Assembly (NCBI RefSeq): GCF_001686925.1
Contig: NZ_LVEN01000027.1
Span: 248,001 to 312,000 of the forward strand
DNA length: 64,000 nucleotides
Source of the DNA: Flavobacterium piscis
GTDB taxonomy: Bacteria > Bacteroidota > Bacteroidia > Flavobacteriales > Flavobacteriaceae
Direction of reading: 5' to 3'
How positions within the stretch are numbered: position 1 is the stretch's first letter; the number at the start of each line of letters is the position of its first letter. The translations under genes and the position numbers were made by a program. Of the stretch, positions 53,642 to 62,504 are shown piece after piece. The notes beneath the pieces are model-generated. The model saw nothing but the letters and a program-made list of their open reading frames with translations, was not told the origin of the DNA and made no database searches.

Positions 53642-55570
53642 ATGAAAAAAAATTTTATTCATCGCTCTTTAAGTTTGCTGATACCTGCACTATTTTTTGC
53701 ACAGGTCAGCGTTAAAGCACAAAATGAAGGACTTTCTCTGAAGTCAAAAGACAATCTAAATAAAATTGAATTGTCTTTAGCCGAAGGAGGAAAGCTGTCT
53801 TATAAAGTTACCCGCAAGGATAAAACGATAATTTTAGATTCTCCGCTTGGTTTGACTTTCGAGAACAATGATTTTACATCTGGTTTATCAGTTGTAAAAG
53901 TTTCACCTGTCGAAGAAAAGCGTGAAAAGTATGAGCTTAAAGTAGCCAATAATAAAGTGGCAGATCATGTTTTTAAAAGCAAAAGCATAACATTCAAAAA
54001 CAACCAAGGCGCTTTAATGACAATAGATTTAATTGCCGGCGCAGAAGGCGTTGCTTTTCGATATAAGTTTACTGAAAAGGAAGATCAAAAAAGAGTGGTT
54101 ACCAATGAAATTACAGGATTTCATATCGAGCAAAATGCAAAAGGCTGGCTTCAACCGTATAATAAAGCAGGAGATTATACGCCGGGTTATGAAGATTTTT
54201 ATGTTAATGTAAAGTCAGGCGATCCAATAAGTGGTGCGCGAAATGAATCTGTAGGTTGGTGTATGCCGGCGCTTTTTAATGTAAATGGTACTAAAAACTG
54301 GGTGCTGATTGCAGAGTCAGGAGCAGATGGCACATTTCCGGGCTGTCATTTATTACCAGATGCTAAGAATGGAATTTACAGCATAGGATTTGCTAAAAAA
54401 GACGAAAAATTTACCCTGCCTTTACCGGATAAGGAGGCATATCCCGAATCAAATTTACCATGGACAATGCCTTGGAGAGTGATTATGATTGGTGATAAAG
54501 CTGGTGATATTTTATTGTCGACGATGATTACAGATTTGGCTCCGGCCTCTAAAATTGAAGATACTTCCTGGATTGTACCGGGAAAAGCAGCTTGGTCTTG
54601 GTGGTCACATCCTGAAGATTTTACGCCTGAAATGTATAATAAGTTTACGGATGTTTCGGCTTCGTTTGGATTCAGATATACACTTTTTGATGCCGGATGG
54701 GAAAAGGCCAATAAAGAAGGAAAAATTATTGATTATGCTTTGTCAAAAGGAGTTCAGCCTTTGGTTTGGGGATATTCGGCAGAATATTTTGATTCGCAAA
54801 AAAGAAAAAACAGGTTCAAAGAATTGGCTCAAATGGGTGTAAAAGGTGTTAAAATAGATTTTTGGTGCTCAGATCGTCAAGAGGTTATGGCAGCGCTGCA
54901 AGGCGTTTTTGAAGATGCCGCCAAAGAACATTTATTGGTAAATTTACACGGTACAACAATACCAAGAGGCTGGCACAGAACATGGCCTAATTTTGTAACG
55001 GCAGAAGCTATTTTAGGAACCGAAAGTTATTTTTATGAGCCAAGATTTCCAGAAAAAGCAGCAGAACAAAATACAGTATTGCCTTTTACAAGAAACGTAG
55101 CCGGACCAGCTGATTATACACCGTTTGCGTTAACTTTTAGAAAATATACACGTTTAAATACTGCAACACACGAACTTGCAATGGCGATGATTTATACCTC
55201 GGGTGTTATTCATTTTGCCGATTCGGAAGAAGTTTTTAATTCACTTCCTGATGCGCTCAAGAATTTATTGAAAGAGATGCCTGCAACTTGGGATAAAACA
55301 GAATGTATAATTGCAGATCCGGGTAAAGCAATCGTTTTATCACGCCAAAAAGACAATCTTTCTTACATAGTGGGGATAAATGGTACAAATGCAGCAGAGC
55401 CAATTTCAATAGATCTTAAAAAATACGGTAAAGGTTTTTCGAAATTCAGAATTATCTCTGAAGGAAAAGATCCTTTAATGGATTTTAAAGTTGAAACATA
55501 TCCTTTAACTTCAAAATGGCAATATAATTTAGCTCCAAAAGGCGGATTTATTATTCAGTTTATAAAGTAA
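53642..55570 (+). CDS. GH97 glycosidase, retaining alpha-galactosidase type
   Basis: 642 residues with a signal peptide (LLIPALFFAQVSVKAQ). N-terminal beta-supersandwich with GDYTPGYEDFYVNV, then the TIM barrel (WSWWSHPEDFTPEMY, FRYTLFDAGWEKAN, QPLVWGYSAEYFD). The barrel carries D406 in GVKIDFWCSDRQ at the place of the nucleophile of retaining GH97 alpha-galactosidases. E461 (LGTESYFYEP) lies 55 residues later, the same spacing as the nucleophile and acid/base pair of Bacteroides BtGH97b (numbers from memory). Inverting SusB-type alpha-glucosidases lack that Asp. It fits the galactose theme. It has its own leader and probably stands alone. Confidence 0.88.
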   Translation: MKKNFIHRSLSLLIPALFFAQVSVKAQNEGLSLKSKDNLNKIELSLAEGGKLSYKVTRKDKTIILDSPLGLTFENNDFTSGLSVVKVSPVEEKREKYELKVANNKVADHVFKSKSITFKNNQGALMTIDLIAGAEGVAFRYKFTEKEDQKRVVTNEITGFHIEQNAKGWLQPYNKAGDYTPGYEDFYVNVKSGDPISGARNESVGWCMPALFNVNGTKNWVLIAESGADGTFPGCHLLPDAKNGIYSIGFAKKDEKFTLPLPDKEAYPESNLPWTMPWRVIMIGDKAGDILLSTMITDLAPASKIEDTSWIVPGKAAWSWWSHPEDFTPEMYNKFTDVSASFGFRYTLFDAGWEKANKEGKIIDYALSKGVQPLVWGYSAEYFDSQKRKNRFKELAQMGVKGVKIDFWCSDRQEVMAALQGVFEDAAKEHLLVNLHGTTIPRGWHRTWPNFVTAEAILGTESYFYEPRFPEKAAEQNTVLPFTRNVAGPADYTPFALTFRKYTRLNTATHELAMAMIYTSGVIHFADSEEVFNSLPDALKNLLKEMPATWDKTECIIADPGKAIVLSRQKDNLSYIVGINGTNAAEPISIDLKKYGKGFSKFRIISEGKDPLMDFKVETYPLTSKWQYNLAPKGGFIIQFIK

Positions 55571-55598
55571 TACGACTTTTTTAATTGTTGGGATATTT

Positions 55599-55720
55599 AG
55601 CCGCAAAGCACGCAAAGTTTTTTGCTAAGCAGGATTTTATAAAACGCAAAGTTCGCAAAGCTATATGTAGAAATAGCTTTGCGAACTTTGTGTAAAAACC
55701 TTGCGCACTTTGCGGTAAAA
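55599..55720. repeat. Palindromic GCCGCAAAGCACGCAAAG repeat
   Basis: GCCGCAAAG...ACGCAAAGTTCGCAAAGCTAT is mirrored by ATAGCTTTGCGAACTTTGTG...CACTTTGCGGT. The tail CGGTTAAAATACCCTGCGGTTAAAATT runs into the coding end of the next gene. Confidence 0.85.
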
Positions 55721-55731
55721 AAACTTTACGG

Positions 55732-57078
55732 TTAAAATACCCTGCGGTTAAAATTCCTCCATCCAAAACCAATCAACAATAAATTGAAAAATAGTAAAGG
55801 CAAAAAGGCTTTGGCAAAACTGATTTCTGACGGATCATGAAACGTTTTAACTTTAAATTTAGACCAGTTTTCTTTGCTAACCTCTGCATTATCAAAGATT
55901 TTTGGATAAAAATACAAACGCATTCTTTCATGAAACTGCTTTGTTTCTTTCAAAAATAAAAGCTGATTTCCTAAGTCAGATTGGGCAATTTCGTTCAGTT
56001 GAAGCTGCGTATGCAAGGTAGGAATAAATTGCGCTATAAGCTGACTCGCTTTATTGCGTTGCTGTAATTTATGCTCTAATTCCTGAGATTGTTTCGCCGA
56101 ATCATCATCGCCGGCTTGTTGCATGGCGTAATACCAAAGCCAGCTGAATTCCTTATCCGGCAAAGGATAAGTTTTAAATTGCGGATAATGATTGTAGAAT
56201 TTATCCATCGTTATTTTTTTATCCATATCCCATTTTTCATGATAGGCATTTCGTTGTTTTACCGTTAGTTCCAGAGCTTCGGGAATTGGAAATTTATTGA
56301 CAATATAAGTATTGATTACGGCTGGTAAAATAATAATCAAAAACAACCAAATTGTTAATAAAATAACCGCATTAAAGTTGGAATTCTTTTGTAAGGAAAC
56401 AATGAAAAAGCTAATTGCAAACCAAAAAAGAATGTACAGAATTCCGAGCCCGTAAAATGTAAAAAGTGACTGGTTTAAAGGAATATTCAAAAACAGAATG
56501 GCTATAAAAAGCACAATCGTTAGTAGTGCAATCAGACTTAAAATTCGGATATAAAACAATTTCAGAATGTAGAAAAAAGTGTTTTGGCTTTGAGTAGCCA
56601 CAATTTTCCAGGTGCCGCTTTCTTTTTCCTCTGAAACCAGATTATAAGAAAAGGCAATGATTAAAAGCGGAAAAAGATAAATCAAAACAAAGCTAAAATC
56701 GATATTTCCGGACAAAAGATTATTAGGGTTGTTAAGTTCCGAATCGTATTTCTGACCTTCTAAACCACGAATCGTCACACTTTGTATCGACGGATTTACA
56801 TCTCGCTGACCAATAGCCAGACTATTAACGGGCAAAGTTGCATTAACCAGCGAAAATTTGATGTAATAGAGCAGAAGCCCCATTTCGTCTTTATGAAAAG
56901 CAGCATTTCGGGCAATATGTTCTTTTTGATAAAGTGCCGCTTCTTTGATATTATTTTGTTGCTTTTGCTGAAATTGCTGACCAATCAAAAGGCTTATAAA
57001 ACAAATTACTAAAAGGAAAACCAGTCCAATTTTGGTTCCTTTAGATCGTATGAAATTTTTAAAAAGTAATGCTAACAT
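55732..57078 (-). CDS. ABC-2 type transporter permease, DUF3526-like (second subunit)
   Basis: 448 residues from ATG 57078; an ATG at 57108 would overlap the partner gene. One N-terminal membrane helix (IGLVFLLVICFISLLIG) is followed by a periplasmic segment of about 100 residues. Five further helices come next, then a second large extracytoplasmic loop (residues about 255-415) and a last helix (AFLPLLFFNLLLIGFGW). This two-loop layout is that of ABC-2 permeases with DUF3526. VSEEKESGTWKIV is the usual cytoplasmic coupling motif. The final residues NFNRRVF are encoded by the adjoining repeat. It pairs with the permease encoded one base upstream. Confidence 0.83.
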   Translation of the reverse strand: MLALLFKNFIRSKGTKIGLVFLLVICFISLLIGQQFQQKQQNNIKEAALYQKEHIARNAAFHKDEMGLLLYYIKFSLVNATLPVNSLAIGQRDVNPSIQSVTIRGLEGQKYDSELNNPNNLLSGNIDFSFVLIYLFPLLIIAFSYNLVSEEKESGTWKIVATQSQNTFFYILKLFYIRILSLIALLTIVLFIAILFLNIPLNQSLFTFYGLGILYILFWFAISFFIVSLQKNSNFNAVILLTIWLFLIIILPAVINTYIVNKFPIPEALELTVKQRNAYHEKWDMDKKITMDKFYNHYPQFKTYPLPDKEFSWLWYYAMQQAGDDDSAKQSQELEHKLQQRNKASQLIAQFIPTLHTQLQLNEIAQSDLGNQLLFLKETKQFHERMRLYFYPKIFDNAEVSKENWSKFKVKTFHDPSEISFAKAFLPLLFFNLLLIGFGWRNFNRRVF

Positions 57079-57079
57079 A

Positions 57080-58531
57080 TTAAATGGCTTTAAGGTTTTT
57101 AGCTGCAATTCGAATCAAAACAAAAAGCATTATTATCCAGAGAATTATAGAAATAAAAGAAAAAATTTCGGATTTTAAAACCTCCAGAATTCCTTTTGGT
57201 TCATAGTGAAATTCGGCCACATCAGCCCAATGTTCTTTGTTGATTGTTAAAGGTTTGTCATTAGGGCCAGGTTTTTTATTACTGATGTATTTTACCTGCA
57301 AACCATTCATTTTTTGCGCCATATTGTAGCGATAATCCTCGGCTTGTTTTTGAAAATCGATATACGAATCGTAATCTGTATTCGATAATCCCATCGATAC
57401 GTTTTTTATCGCGATATAGGGATTTAAAAAAGAAACGGTTTTAGAAAAACTATTTTGCTTTTTATACACTTCAAGTAATTTTTCTAAATGCTGATTGTAT
57501 ATTCTGGAGCTTATTTTTTCGCCTTCGGTCATAATAAATCCGGAATAATTGAAAGGAAGTTTTTGTACCGAATCGACTTTGTAAACGCTTAAAAGAGAAT
57601 CCTTAATGGCTTTATAATGCAAATCATTCGGATTATGGCTGTCTCCTTGTGTAAGGATGTCTTTTTCGATATCACTCTGAAACTGGATTTTAGATGGTGC
57701 TTCAAAAATATAAGCCCCAATTGCCTGAGTGGTTCTTGGTAGAATAATGGTAAAAACCAGCCAAATCCCGATCAATGAAATCAATGCTTTTTTTGATGTT
57801 TTGCTTGATGCAGAAACTAAAACGGCAATGATGCAAAAGAAGATCAGATAAACAAAATGAAACAAAATAAACAACAGCATTTTGATGGTTTCATCTGCAG
57901 AAATGCTAAAATTCTGAAGTAATAACCAGATCAAAACCAATACAATAATTGTGGGAACGAAAAGAATCATGATCACGCCTGCAATTCCGAGTATTTTACC
58001 TCTTAGTAATTGTTTCCAGCTAATTCCCTGACTTAAAAGCAATTTTAAAGTTCCGTCTTCTCTTTCGGCGGCGACCGCATTAAAACCTAAGAAAAAGATC
58101 AATAAAGGCAATAAAATTTGCAAAACCATGGCAATACTTATTTCTCCAAATCGAAGCATACTGTTCGAAAATCCTGCTTCAGAGAAATTGGCAGTATTTT
58201 GTTTGTGCGCTTCGAGAAAAATAGCATTCCCGAAAAACGGCTCCATTCCAAATTCAAAAACACTTAAGGGTGTACTTTTTCTGAAGGCAAAATTCCCGTA
58301 ATGTGCCATTCGATGCGGGTTTTTGTCCGGATTTTTCAACCAGTCTTCTCTGGATTCGTGTTGGTATTTTTCGCTGGTTTCGTTTTGATTGCTATAATTT
58401 TCCCAACCTGAAAACGCAGCATAAAGTAAAATGATCCCAATAAAAAGGGTAATAATAAAAACTGCCGTATTCTTAAAAACGGAGTTCTTTAAATGTTTGG
58501 CGATTAAAATTTCTATGTATAATGATTTCAT
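57080..58531 (-). CDS. ABC-2 type transporter permease, DUF3526-like (first subunit)
   Basis: 483 residues with the same plan as its partner: helix 1 (TAVFIITLFIGIILLYAAF), an extracytoplasmic loop with EFGMEPFFGNAIFL, and AAEREDGTLKLLLSQGISWKQLL as the coupling segment. A helical bundle and a second long loop to about residue 450 follow, then the terminal helix (FISIILWIIMLFVLIRI). The two permeases would form a heterodimer with the ATPase at 60862. Such ABC-2 exporters next to TonB receptors resemble NosFY-like systems, but the cargo is not evident. It starts 5 bp after the receptor gene. Confidence 0.83.
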   Translation of the reverse strand: MKSLYIEILIAKHLKNSVFKNTAVFIITLFIGIILLYAAFSGWENYSNQNETSEKYQHESREDWLKNPDKNPHRMAHYGNFAFRKSTPLSVFEFGMEPFFGNAIFLEAHKQNTANFSEAGFSNSMLRFGEISIAMVLQILLPLLIFFLGFNAVAAEREDGTLKLLLSQGISWKQLLRGKILGIAGVIMILFVPTIIVLVLIWLLLQNFSISADETIKMLLFILFHFVYLIFFCIIAVLVSASSKTSKKALISLIGIWLVFTIILPRTTQAIGAYIFEAPSKIQFQSDIEKDILTQGDSHNPNDLHYKAIKDSLLSVYKVDSVQKLPFNYSGFIMTEGEKISSRIYNQHLEKLLEVYKKQNSFSKTVSFLNPYIAIKNVSMGLSNTDYDSYIDFQKQAEDYRYNMAQKMNGLQVKYISNKKPGPNDKPLTINKEHWADVAEFHYEPKGILEVLKSEIFSFISIILWIIMLFVLIRIAAKNLKAI

Positions 58532-58536
58532 ACCAA

Positions 58537-60831
58537 TTAAAATTTATAAGTTACAGTCAGGCTAAAATTTCTGGGAGCACCGGGAAATAATCTCAGGTAA
58601 TTCTGAGCACCTAACCAATATGTTTTATTGAATACGTTACCCGCATTAAGCGCAATTTGCATATTGCTTTTGTTGGGTTTGTAGTAAACAGCGGCATCAA
58701 AAACGGTAAAATCAGGAAGTGTAAAAGCTCTTGTAAACCACGGCACTTTGCTGCTCTGGTATTGCATGCCAAAACCAATTCCTAAATCCTTCAAACCCGA
58801 ATCGGAATTGAAATTATAACGTGTCCATAAATTGGCGCTGTTTTTTGGCGTATTTTGTTTTCGTGCACCAATTAACGAAGCATCGCGATCGTTTGTAATT
58901 TTGGCATCGATATAACTGTACGAAGCATTTATTTGCCAGTCGGCCGTGATATAACCTGCCAGATCACACTCGAAACCACGGCTTCTTTCAGCACCTCTGG
59001 TGACCAGTAAATCGGGATTGGCCGGATTATTAGCATTCATCAGAATATTACGCTGATTGATCTCGTAAACTGCTGCATTAAAACTCATCGAATTATTGAA
59101 GAAAGTCGCTTTTAAACCTACTTCTTTCAAATTACTTTCAAGCGGATCAAACAAACTTCCGGCAGGTAAAGACCCCGTTTGAGGCATCAAAGTCACGGTA
59201 TTCGATTGTGGCTGATAACCTTCAAGATAAGTTGTGTAAACATTAATTTCGTTGTTAATAGCATAAGTAACACCCACACGAGGCAATAAAGCCGACTTTT
59301 TAACCGTCAATTCATTGTTGGATTCATAATTGGTAATGTCTTCAAACCATTCGTTTCTCAAACCCAGTAAAAAAGTAAATTTCTCCCACTGAATCTGATC
59401 CTGAATATAAATGGCATTTGTAGTAGTCAATGCAGATGGCAGCGCTGTTCGAACATTTAGCGTATAATCATCTGCGCTCGTAATAGTATACGTTGGATTA
59501 TTCAAATTGAAATAATTGACATTGGGTTTTGGTAAAATGACACCATCAATCGTCGTCGTTTGATAATTGGCAGCGTTTGCCGGAACAAAAGTACCCGCTA
59601 CAGTTCCGTCTTTTAGTACATAACCTCTTGCTGCATTTTGTCCGCCGCCTTTGGTTTTATTCCAGGAACTTAAATCGTATCCAGCCAATAGTTTATGTTT
59701 GATTTTTCCGGTTTTTAGATCGAAATTAAAATACGCACTCAAATTATCGATATCCCAATATTGCTGGCGTTGTACAAATTGCATCATGGCCAGACTGGTT
59801 ACCGGCTGATTGTTCATATCAACTGCAAAACCGTTTGTCGTTCTGTGTTCCTGAAGATCTTCTGTCCAGGATTGTTTCATGTATTGGGCATTAAAACCTA
59901 TTTTAGAACTGAATTTATGAGCGAAACTTGTCGTAAAAATCATTTCTTTCGACTTGAAAAAATCGCTGGGAGCGCCCAGATTTAAACTAATTGGTGTTTT
60001 ATTTAAATTCGTAACTCCCGCAACCGCACCAAAAATAGGCTGACCACGATCGAGAATTCCAGTCATGTCACTCAATATCAATTCAGTATTAATCGCCGTT
60101 TTTTCATTTGGGATATAACTGAAAGACGGAGAAATCAAAAACGACTTATTATTCACTAAATCACGAAAGGATTTGGCTTCCTGATACGCTCCGTTTACTC
60201 GGTACAAAAGTGTTTTAGATTCGTTAAGAGGCCCCGTAAAATCTAAGCTTCCGCGAAAAGTACTAAAACTCCCTACACTCAGACTCACTTCTTTTCGATC
60301 GATAGATAAAGGTTTTTTAGTCACTAAATTGATGCTTCCGCCCGGATCTACAGAGGAAAATGTGGCACTCGACGGACCTTTAATCACTTCAACACGTTCG
60401 ATATTGGTAGTTAAAGGCTGTAAAAAGTAATATTGACGGGTTCGCATTCCGTTGATGATCTGTCCTTCTTCATTTTGGCTGATACCGCGAATTGTATATT
60501 GATTGTAATAACTCGCCGGAATCACGCCGCTGGCCATCTTCACGGCATCGGCAAGATAAAAAGCACCTTTGTCAGCGATTAATTCTTTGGTAATTGTCGA
60601 TATTGATTGCGGAATATCTTTGTTTAAAGCCGCAGTTTTTGTGGCAGCAAACGAATAATCACTATTGTATTTTTTTGATGAACGACCAACGATTTCAACT
60701 GTTTGCAATTCATTTCTGGCCACTTTTACAGAGTCTGGTGCAATGCTGTCTTTGGTTTTTTTGTTAATGATTTGAGATTGTACGCAGTGAGTACCAATGA
60801 TTAAAAATATAAAAGGATATATATGTTTCAT
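58537..60831 (-). CDS. TonB-dependent siderophore-type receptor
   Basis: 764 residues with a signal peptide (IYPFIFLIIGTHCVQSQ). The plug shows DIPQSISTITKELIADKGAFYLADAVKMASGV, YTIRGISQNEEGQIINGMRT and IERVEVIKGPSSATFSSVDPGGSINLVTKKP, the pattern of FhuA/FpvA-type siderophore receptors. The barrel ends in NFSLTVTYKF with a terminal Phe. There is no STN or SusC-like domain. It would import a metal complex. Being cotranscribed with an ABC exporter and downstream of a Cys/His-rich exported protein, copper or another metal is as likely as iron; that is inference. Confidence 0.9.
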   Translation of the reverse strand: MKHIYPFIFLIIGTHCVQSQIINKKTKDSIAPDSVKVARNELQTVEIVGRSSKKYNSDYSFAATKTAALNKDIPQSISTITKELIADKGAFYLADAVKMASGVIPASYYNQYTIRGISQNEEGQIINGMRTRQYYFLQPLTTNIERVEVIKGPSSATFSSVDPGGSINLVTKKPLSIDRKEVSLSVGSFSTFRGSLDFTGPLNESKTLLYRVNGAYQEAKSFRDLVNNKSFLISPSFSYIPNEKTAINTELILSDMTGILDRGQPIFGAVAGVTNLNKTPISLNLGAPSDFFKSKEMIFTTSFAHKFSSKIGFNAQYMKQSWTEDLQEHRTTNGFAVDMNNQPVTSLAMMQFVQRQQYWDIDNLSAYFNFDLKTGKIKHKLLAGYDLSSWNKTKGGGQNAARGYVLKDGTVAGTFVPANAANYQTTTIDGVILPKPNVNYFNLNNPTYTITSADDYTLNVRTALPSALTTTNAIYIQDQIQWEKFTFLLGLRNEWFEDITNYESNNELTVKKSALLPRVGVTYAINNEINVYTTYLEGYQPQSNTVTLMPQTGSLPAGSLFDPLESNLKEVGLKATFFNNSMSFNAAVYEINQRNILMNANNPANPDLLVTRGAERSRGFECDLAGYITADWQINASYSYIDAKITNDRDASLIGARKQNTPKNSANLWTRYNFNSDSGLKDLGIGFGMQYQSSKVPWFTRAFTLPDFTVFDAAVYYKPNKSNMQIALNAGNVFNKTYWLGAQNYLRLFPGAPRNFSLTVTYKF

Positions 60832-60861
60832 TTTATGTTAATGGAAATTATACTTCCTTTT

Positions 60862-61557
60862 TTATACCGTTTGTAAATACAAGTCTTCCAGTTCATTTGC
60901 CGATATTTTATCGGCTTCAATAACTGTTACCAGATTGCCTTGTTTCATGATCCCAATATGAGAAGCAACTTCCCTGGCTCTGAAAATATCGTGTGTAGCC
61001 ATCAAAATTGCCGTTCCGTCTGCAGAAAGTTCTTTCAGGATTTGCGAAAATTCGTTTGAAGCCTTTGGATCTAATCCGCTTGTAGGTTCATCCAGCAGCA
61101 ATACTTTTGCTTTTTTTGCAATGGCAATGGCAATACCTACTTTTTGACGCATACCTTTAGAATATCCGCCAAGGTTTTGTTCGTGAGCTGTGACTTGTAA
61201 GCCCGCTTTAGTCAGGAAATAAGTCAGTTCGCCTGTAGAATATTTAAATCCGGCAAGAGACGAGAAGAATTTCAGGTTTTCTAAACCGGTAAGATTAGGA
61301 TACAGCATTACGGTTTCAGGAATATATGCAACATATTTTTTGGTTTCCTGAGCATTTTCTATAACCGAGATATTGTTGATTTTCAATTCTCCTTCTGTTG
61401 GCTCAATAAAACCAAGAAAGAGATTAATTGTAGTCGTTTTTCCGGCACCATTCTGACCTAAAAGTGCAAAGATTTCACCTTCTTTAATGGTTAAATTCAA
61501 TTTATTCAAAGCAGTATGTTGGCCATATTTCTTGGTCAGGTTTTCAGCTATAAGCAT
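60862..61557 (-). CDS. ABC transporter ATP-binding protein
   Basis: 231 residues. Walker A GQNGAGKTT, Q-loop region YIPETVMLYPNLTG, signature GGYSKGMRQKVG, Walker B VLLLDEPTSGLD and H-loop ATHDIFRA are complete. It belongs to the CcmA/NosF-like group that powers ABC-2 exporters. The gene lies 30 bp upstream of the TonB receptor and shares its unit with the two permeases, so it energises their export of an unknown cargo. Confidence 0.93.
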   Translation of the reverse strand: MLIAENLTKKYGQHTALNKLNLTIKEGEIFALLGQNGAGKTTTINLFLGFIEPTEGELKINNISVIENAQETKKYVAYIPETVMLYPNLTGLENLKFFSSLAGFKYSTGELTYFLTKAGLQVTAHEQNLGGYSKGMRQKVGIAIAIAKKAKVLLLDEPTSGLDPKASNEFSQILKELSADGTAILMATHDIFRAREVASHIGIMKQGNLVTVIEADKISANELEDLYLQTV

Positions 61558-61599
61558 AGTTTTTATGTATTTGGAATGATTTAATTTTGTTTTTTAGTT

Positions 61600-61670
61600 G
61601 TAGTCTCAGTCGCAGTTTTCAGTCTCAGTCTCAGTCTCAGTCGCAGTTATTGAGAGTCGCAGTCACAGTT
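61600..61670. repeat. AGTCTC/AGTCGC hexamer repeat
   Basis: AGTCTCAGTCGCAG, then AGTCTC several times, then AGTCGCAG, and GAGTCGCAGTCACAG. The words match the ends of the palindrome at 16780-16870. Confidence 0.8.
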
Positions 61671-61775
61671 TTGATTGTGAGGATAGGGATAGTTTATTAC
61701 GGTTTCTGTAGAAAGAAATATTAGTATTTTTAAATAAGAATGATCAGCTAATGTTAATAAAGTAAAAAAACATAA

Positions 61776-61795
61776 CCAACGGTTTCAACCGTTGG
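61776..61795. repeat. REP palindrome CCAACGG-CCGTTGG
   Basis: CCAACGGTTTCAACCGTTGG, a perfect 20-bp palindrome followed by GGCGC, of the kind found as a REP element in Bacteroidota genomes. The rest of the gene-free interval 61558-62005 shows the near-duplicated word CAATATGACATTT / CAATATGAGATTT near 61820 and otherwise nothing recognisable. Confidence 0.8.
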
Positions 61796-62005
61796 GGCGC
61801 ATTTATTATGACATTTCAATATGACATTTTTCAATATGAGATTTCATTGCCAATAACTTATCCCAAGATTAAAATTTTAGGCTATTATTGAAATAATAAA
61901 AGATAATATTGAATTCTTTCTCACTTTAAATACTTCATTTCTAAAGTTCAAATGTGTGTTGATCCGTAGGAAGCATTCTTAATTTTTCGAATAAAATGTA
62001 GTAAA

Positions 62006-62356
62006 CTAGATTAGGGCAGGAGGCGCTCTAAGGGCAAAAAGACTGCCTTTAAAGAAGGTTGAAGCCACTTTTGTATAAAAGAATACACAACAAGTTTGGG
62101 TATTTACCTTTTGAAAAGATAAGGATTGAAATGTGTTGGGAATAAATGTGCTAAAAGCAAAATGACAAATGTGACAATTGCCATCTACAGTGTGACTGTG
62201 GGTGATTTGTTTTTGTCCTTCAACATATTGATGATCACAAGGTTTTTCTGTTAGTTGCTTGTAAATATGTTCATAAGAATGCACAGTCTGAAACAGCATT
62301 GCGAACAATACAGTCAAAGACATAAAAAGATTAATTAAGACAATTTTCTTTTTCAT
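62006..62356 (-). CDS. Small exported Cys/His-rich protein, first gene of the TonB/ABC locus
   Basis: 116 residues. A signal peptide or anchor (IVLINLFMSLTVLFAMLFQTVHS) is followed by HIYKQL, CDHQY, HSHTVDGNCHICHF and TCCVFF, then a basic/aromatic stretch and the ending ALRAPPALI. The HSH...C-H-C-H cluster looks like a metal-binding site. The layout (signal, His/Cys cluster, terminal PP-I) parallels the protein at 4769-5092 and small proteins of DUF2946 type that precede TonB receptors. A role as metal sensor or chaperone is inference. A promoter box lies at 62421-62428. Confidence 0.62.
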   Translation of the reverse strand: MKKKIVLINLFMSLTVLFAMLFQTVHSYEHIYKQLTEKPCDHQYVEGQKQITHSHTVDGNCHICHFAFSTFIPNTFQSLSFQKVNTQTCCVFFYTKVASTFFKGSLFALRAPPALI

Positions 62357-62420
62357 TCTTGTTTTGTAAATCCTTTGTTTATGGCGAGTACATGAGTTTT
62401 TAACTAACGCAACTCGGTTG

Positions 62421-62428
62421 CAAAGATA
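62421..62428 (-). promoter_or_regulatory. -7 promoter box for the TonB/ABC locus
   Basis: TATCTTTG on the minus strand, an exact TAnnTTTG match 65 bp before the ATG of the Cys/His-rich protein gene. Confidence 0.45.
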
Positions 62429-62504
62429 GATATCTTAATTAAAAAAGTACCGGAATTGAATATTAATTTTAAAAATAGAAACTCAAAATAGTGAGTGCTA
62501 CTTC

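Noticed and set aside
53642..55570. SusB-like inverting alpha-glucosidase
   Set aside because: An Asp is present in GVKIDFW where inverting members lack it, so the retaining alpha-galactosidase branch fits better.
60832..62005. Cobalamin or other riboswitch before the TonB receptor genes
   Set aside because: No conserved B12-box-like or other riboswitch core seen; the space holds hexamer repeats and a REP.
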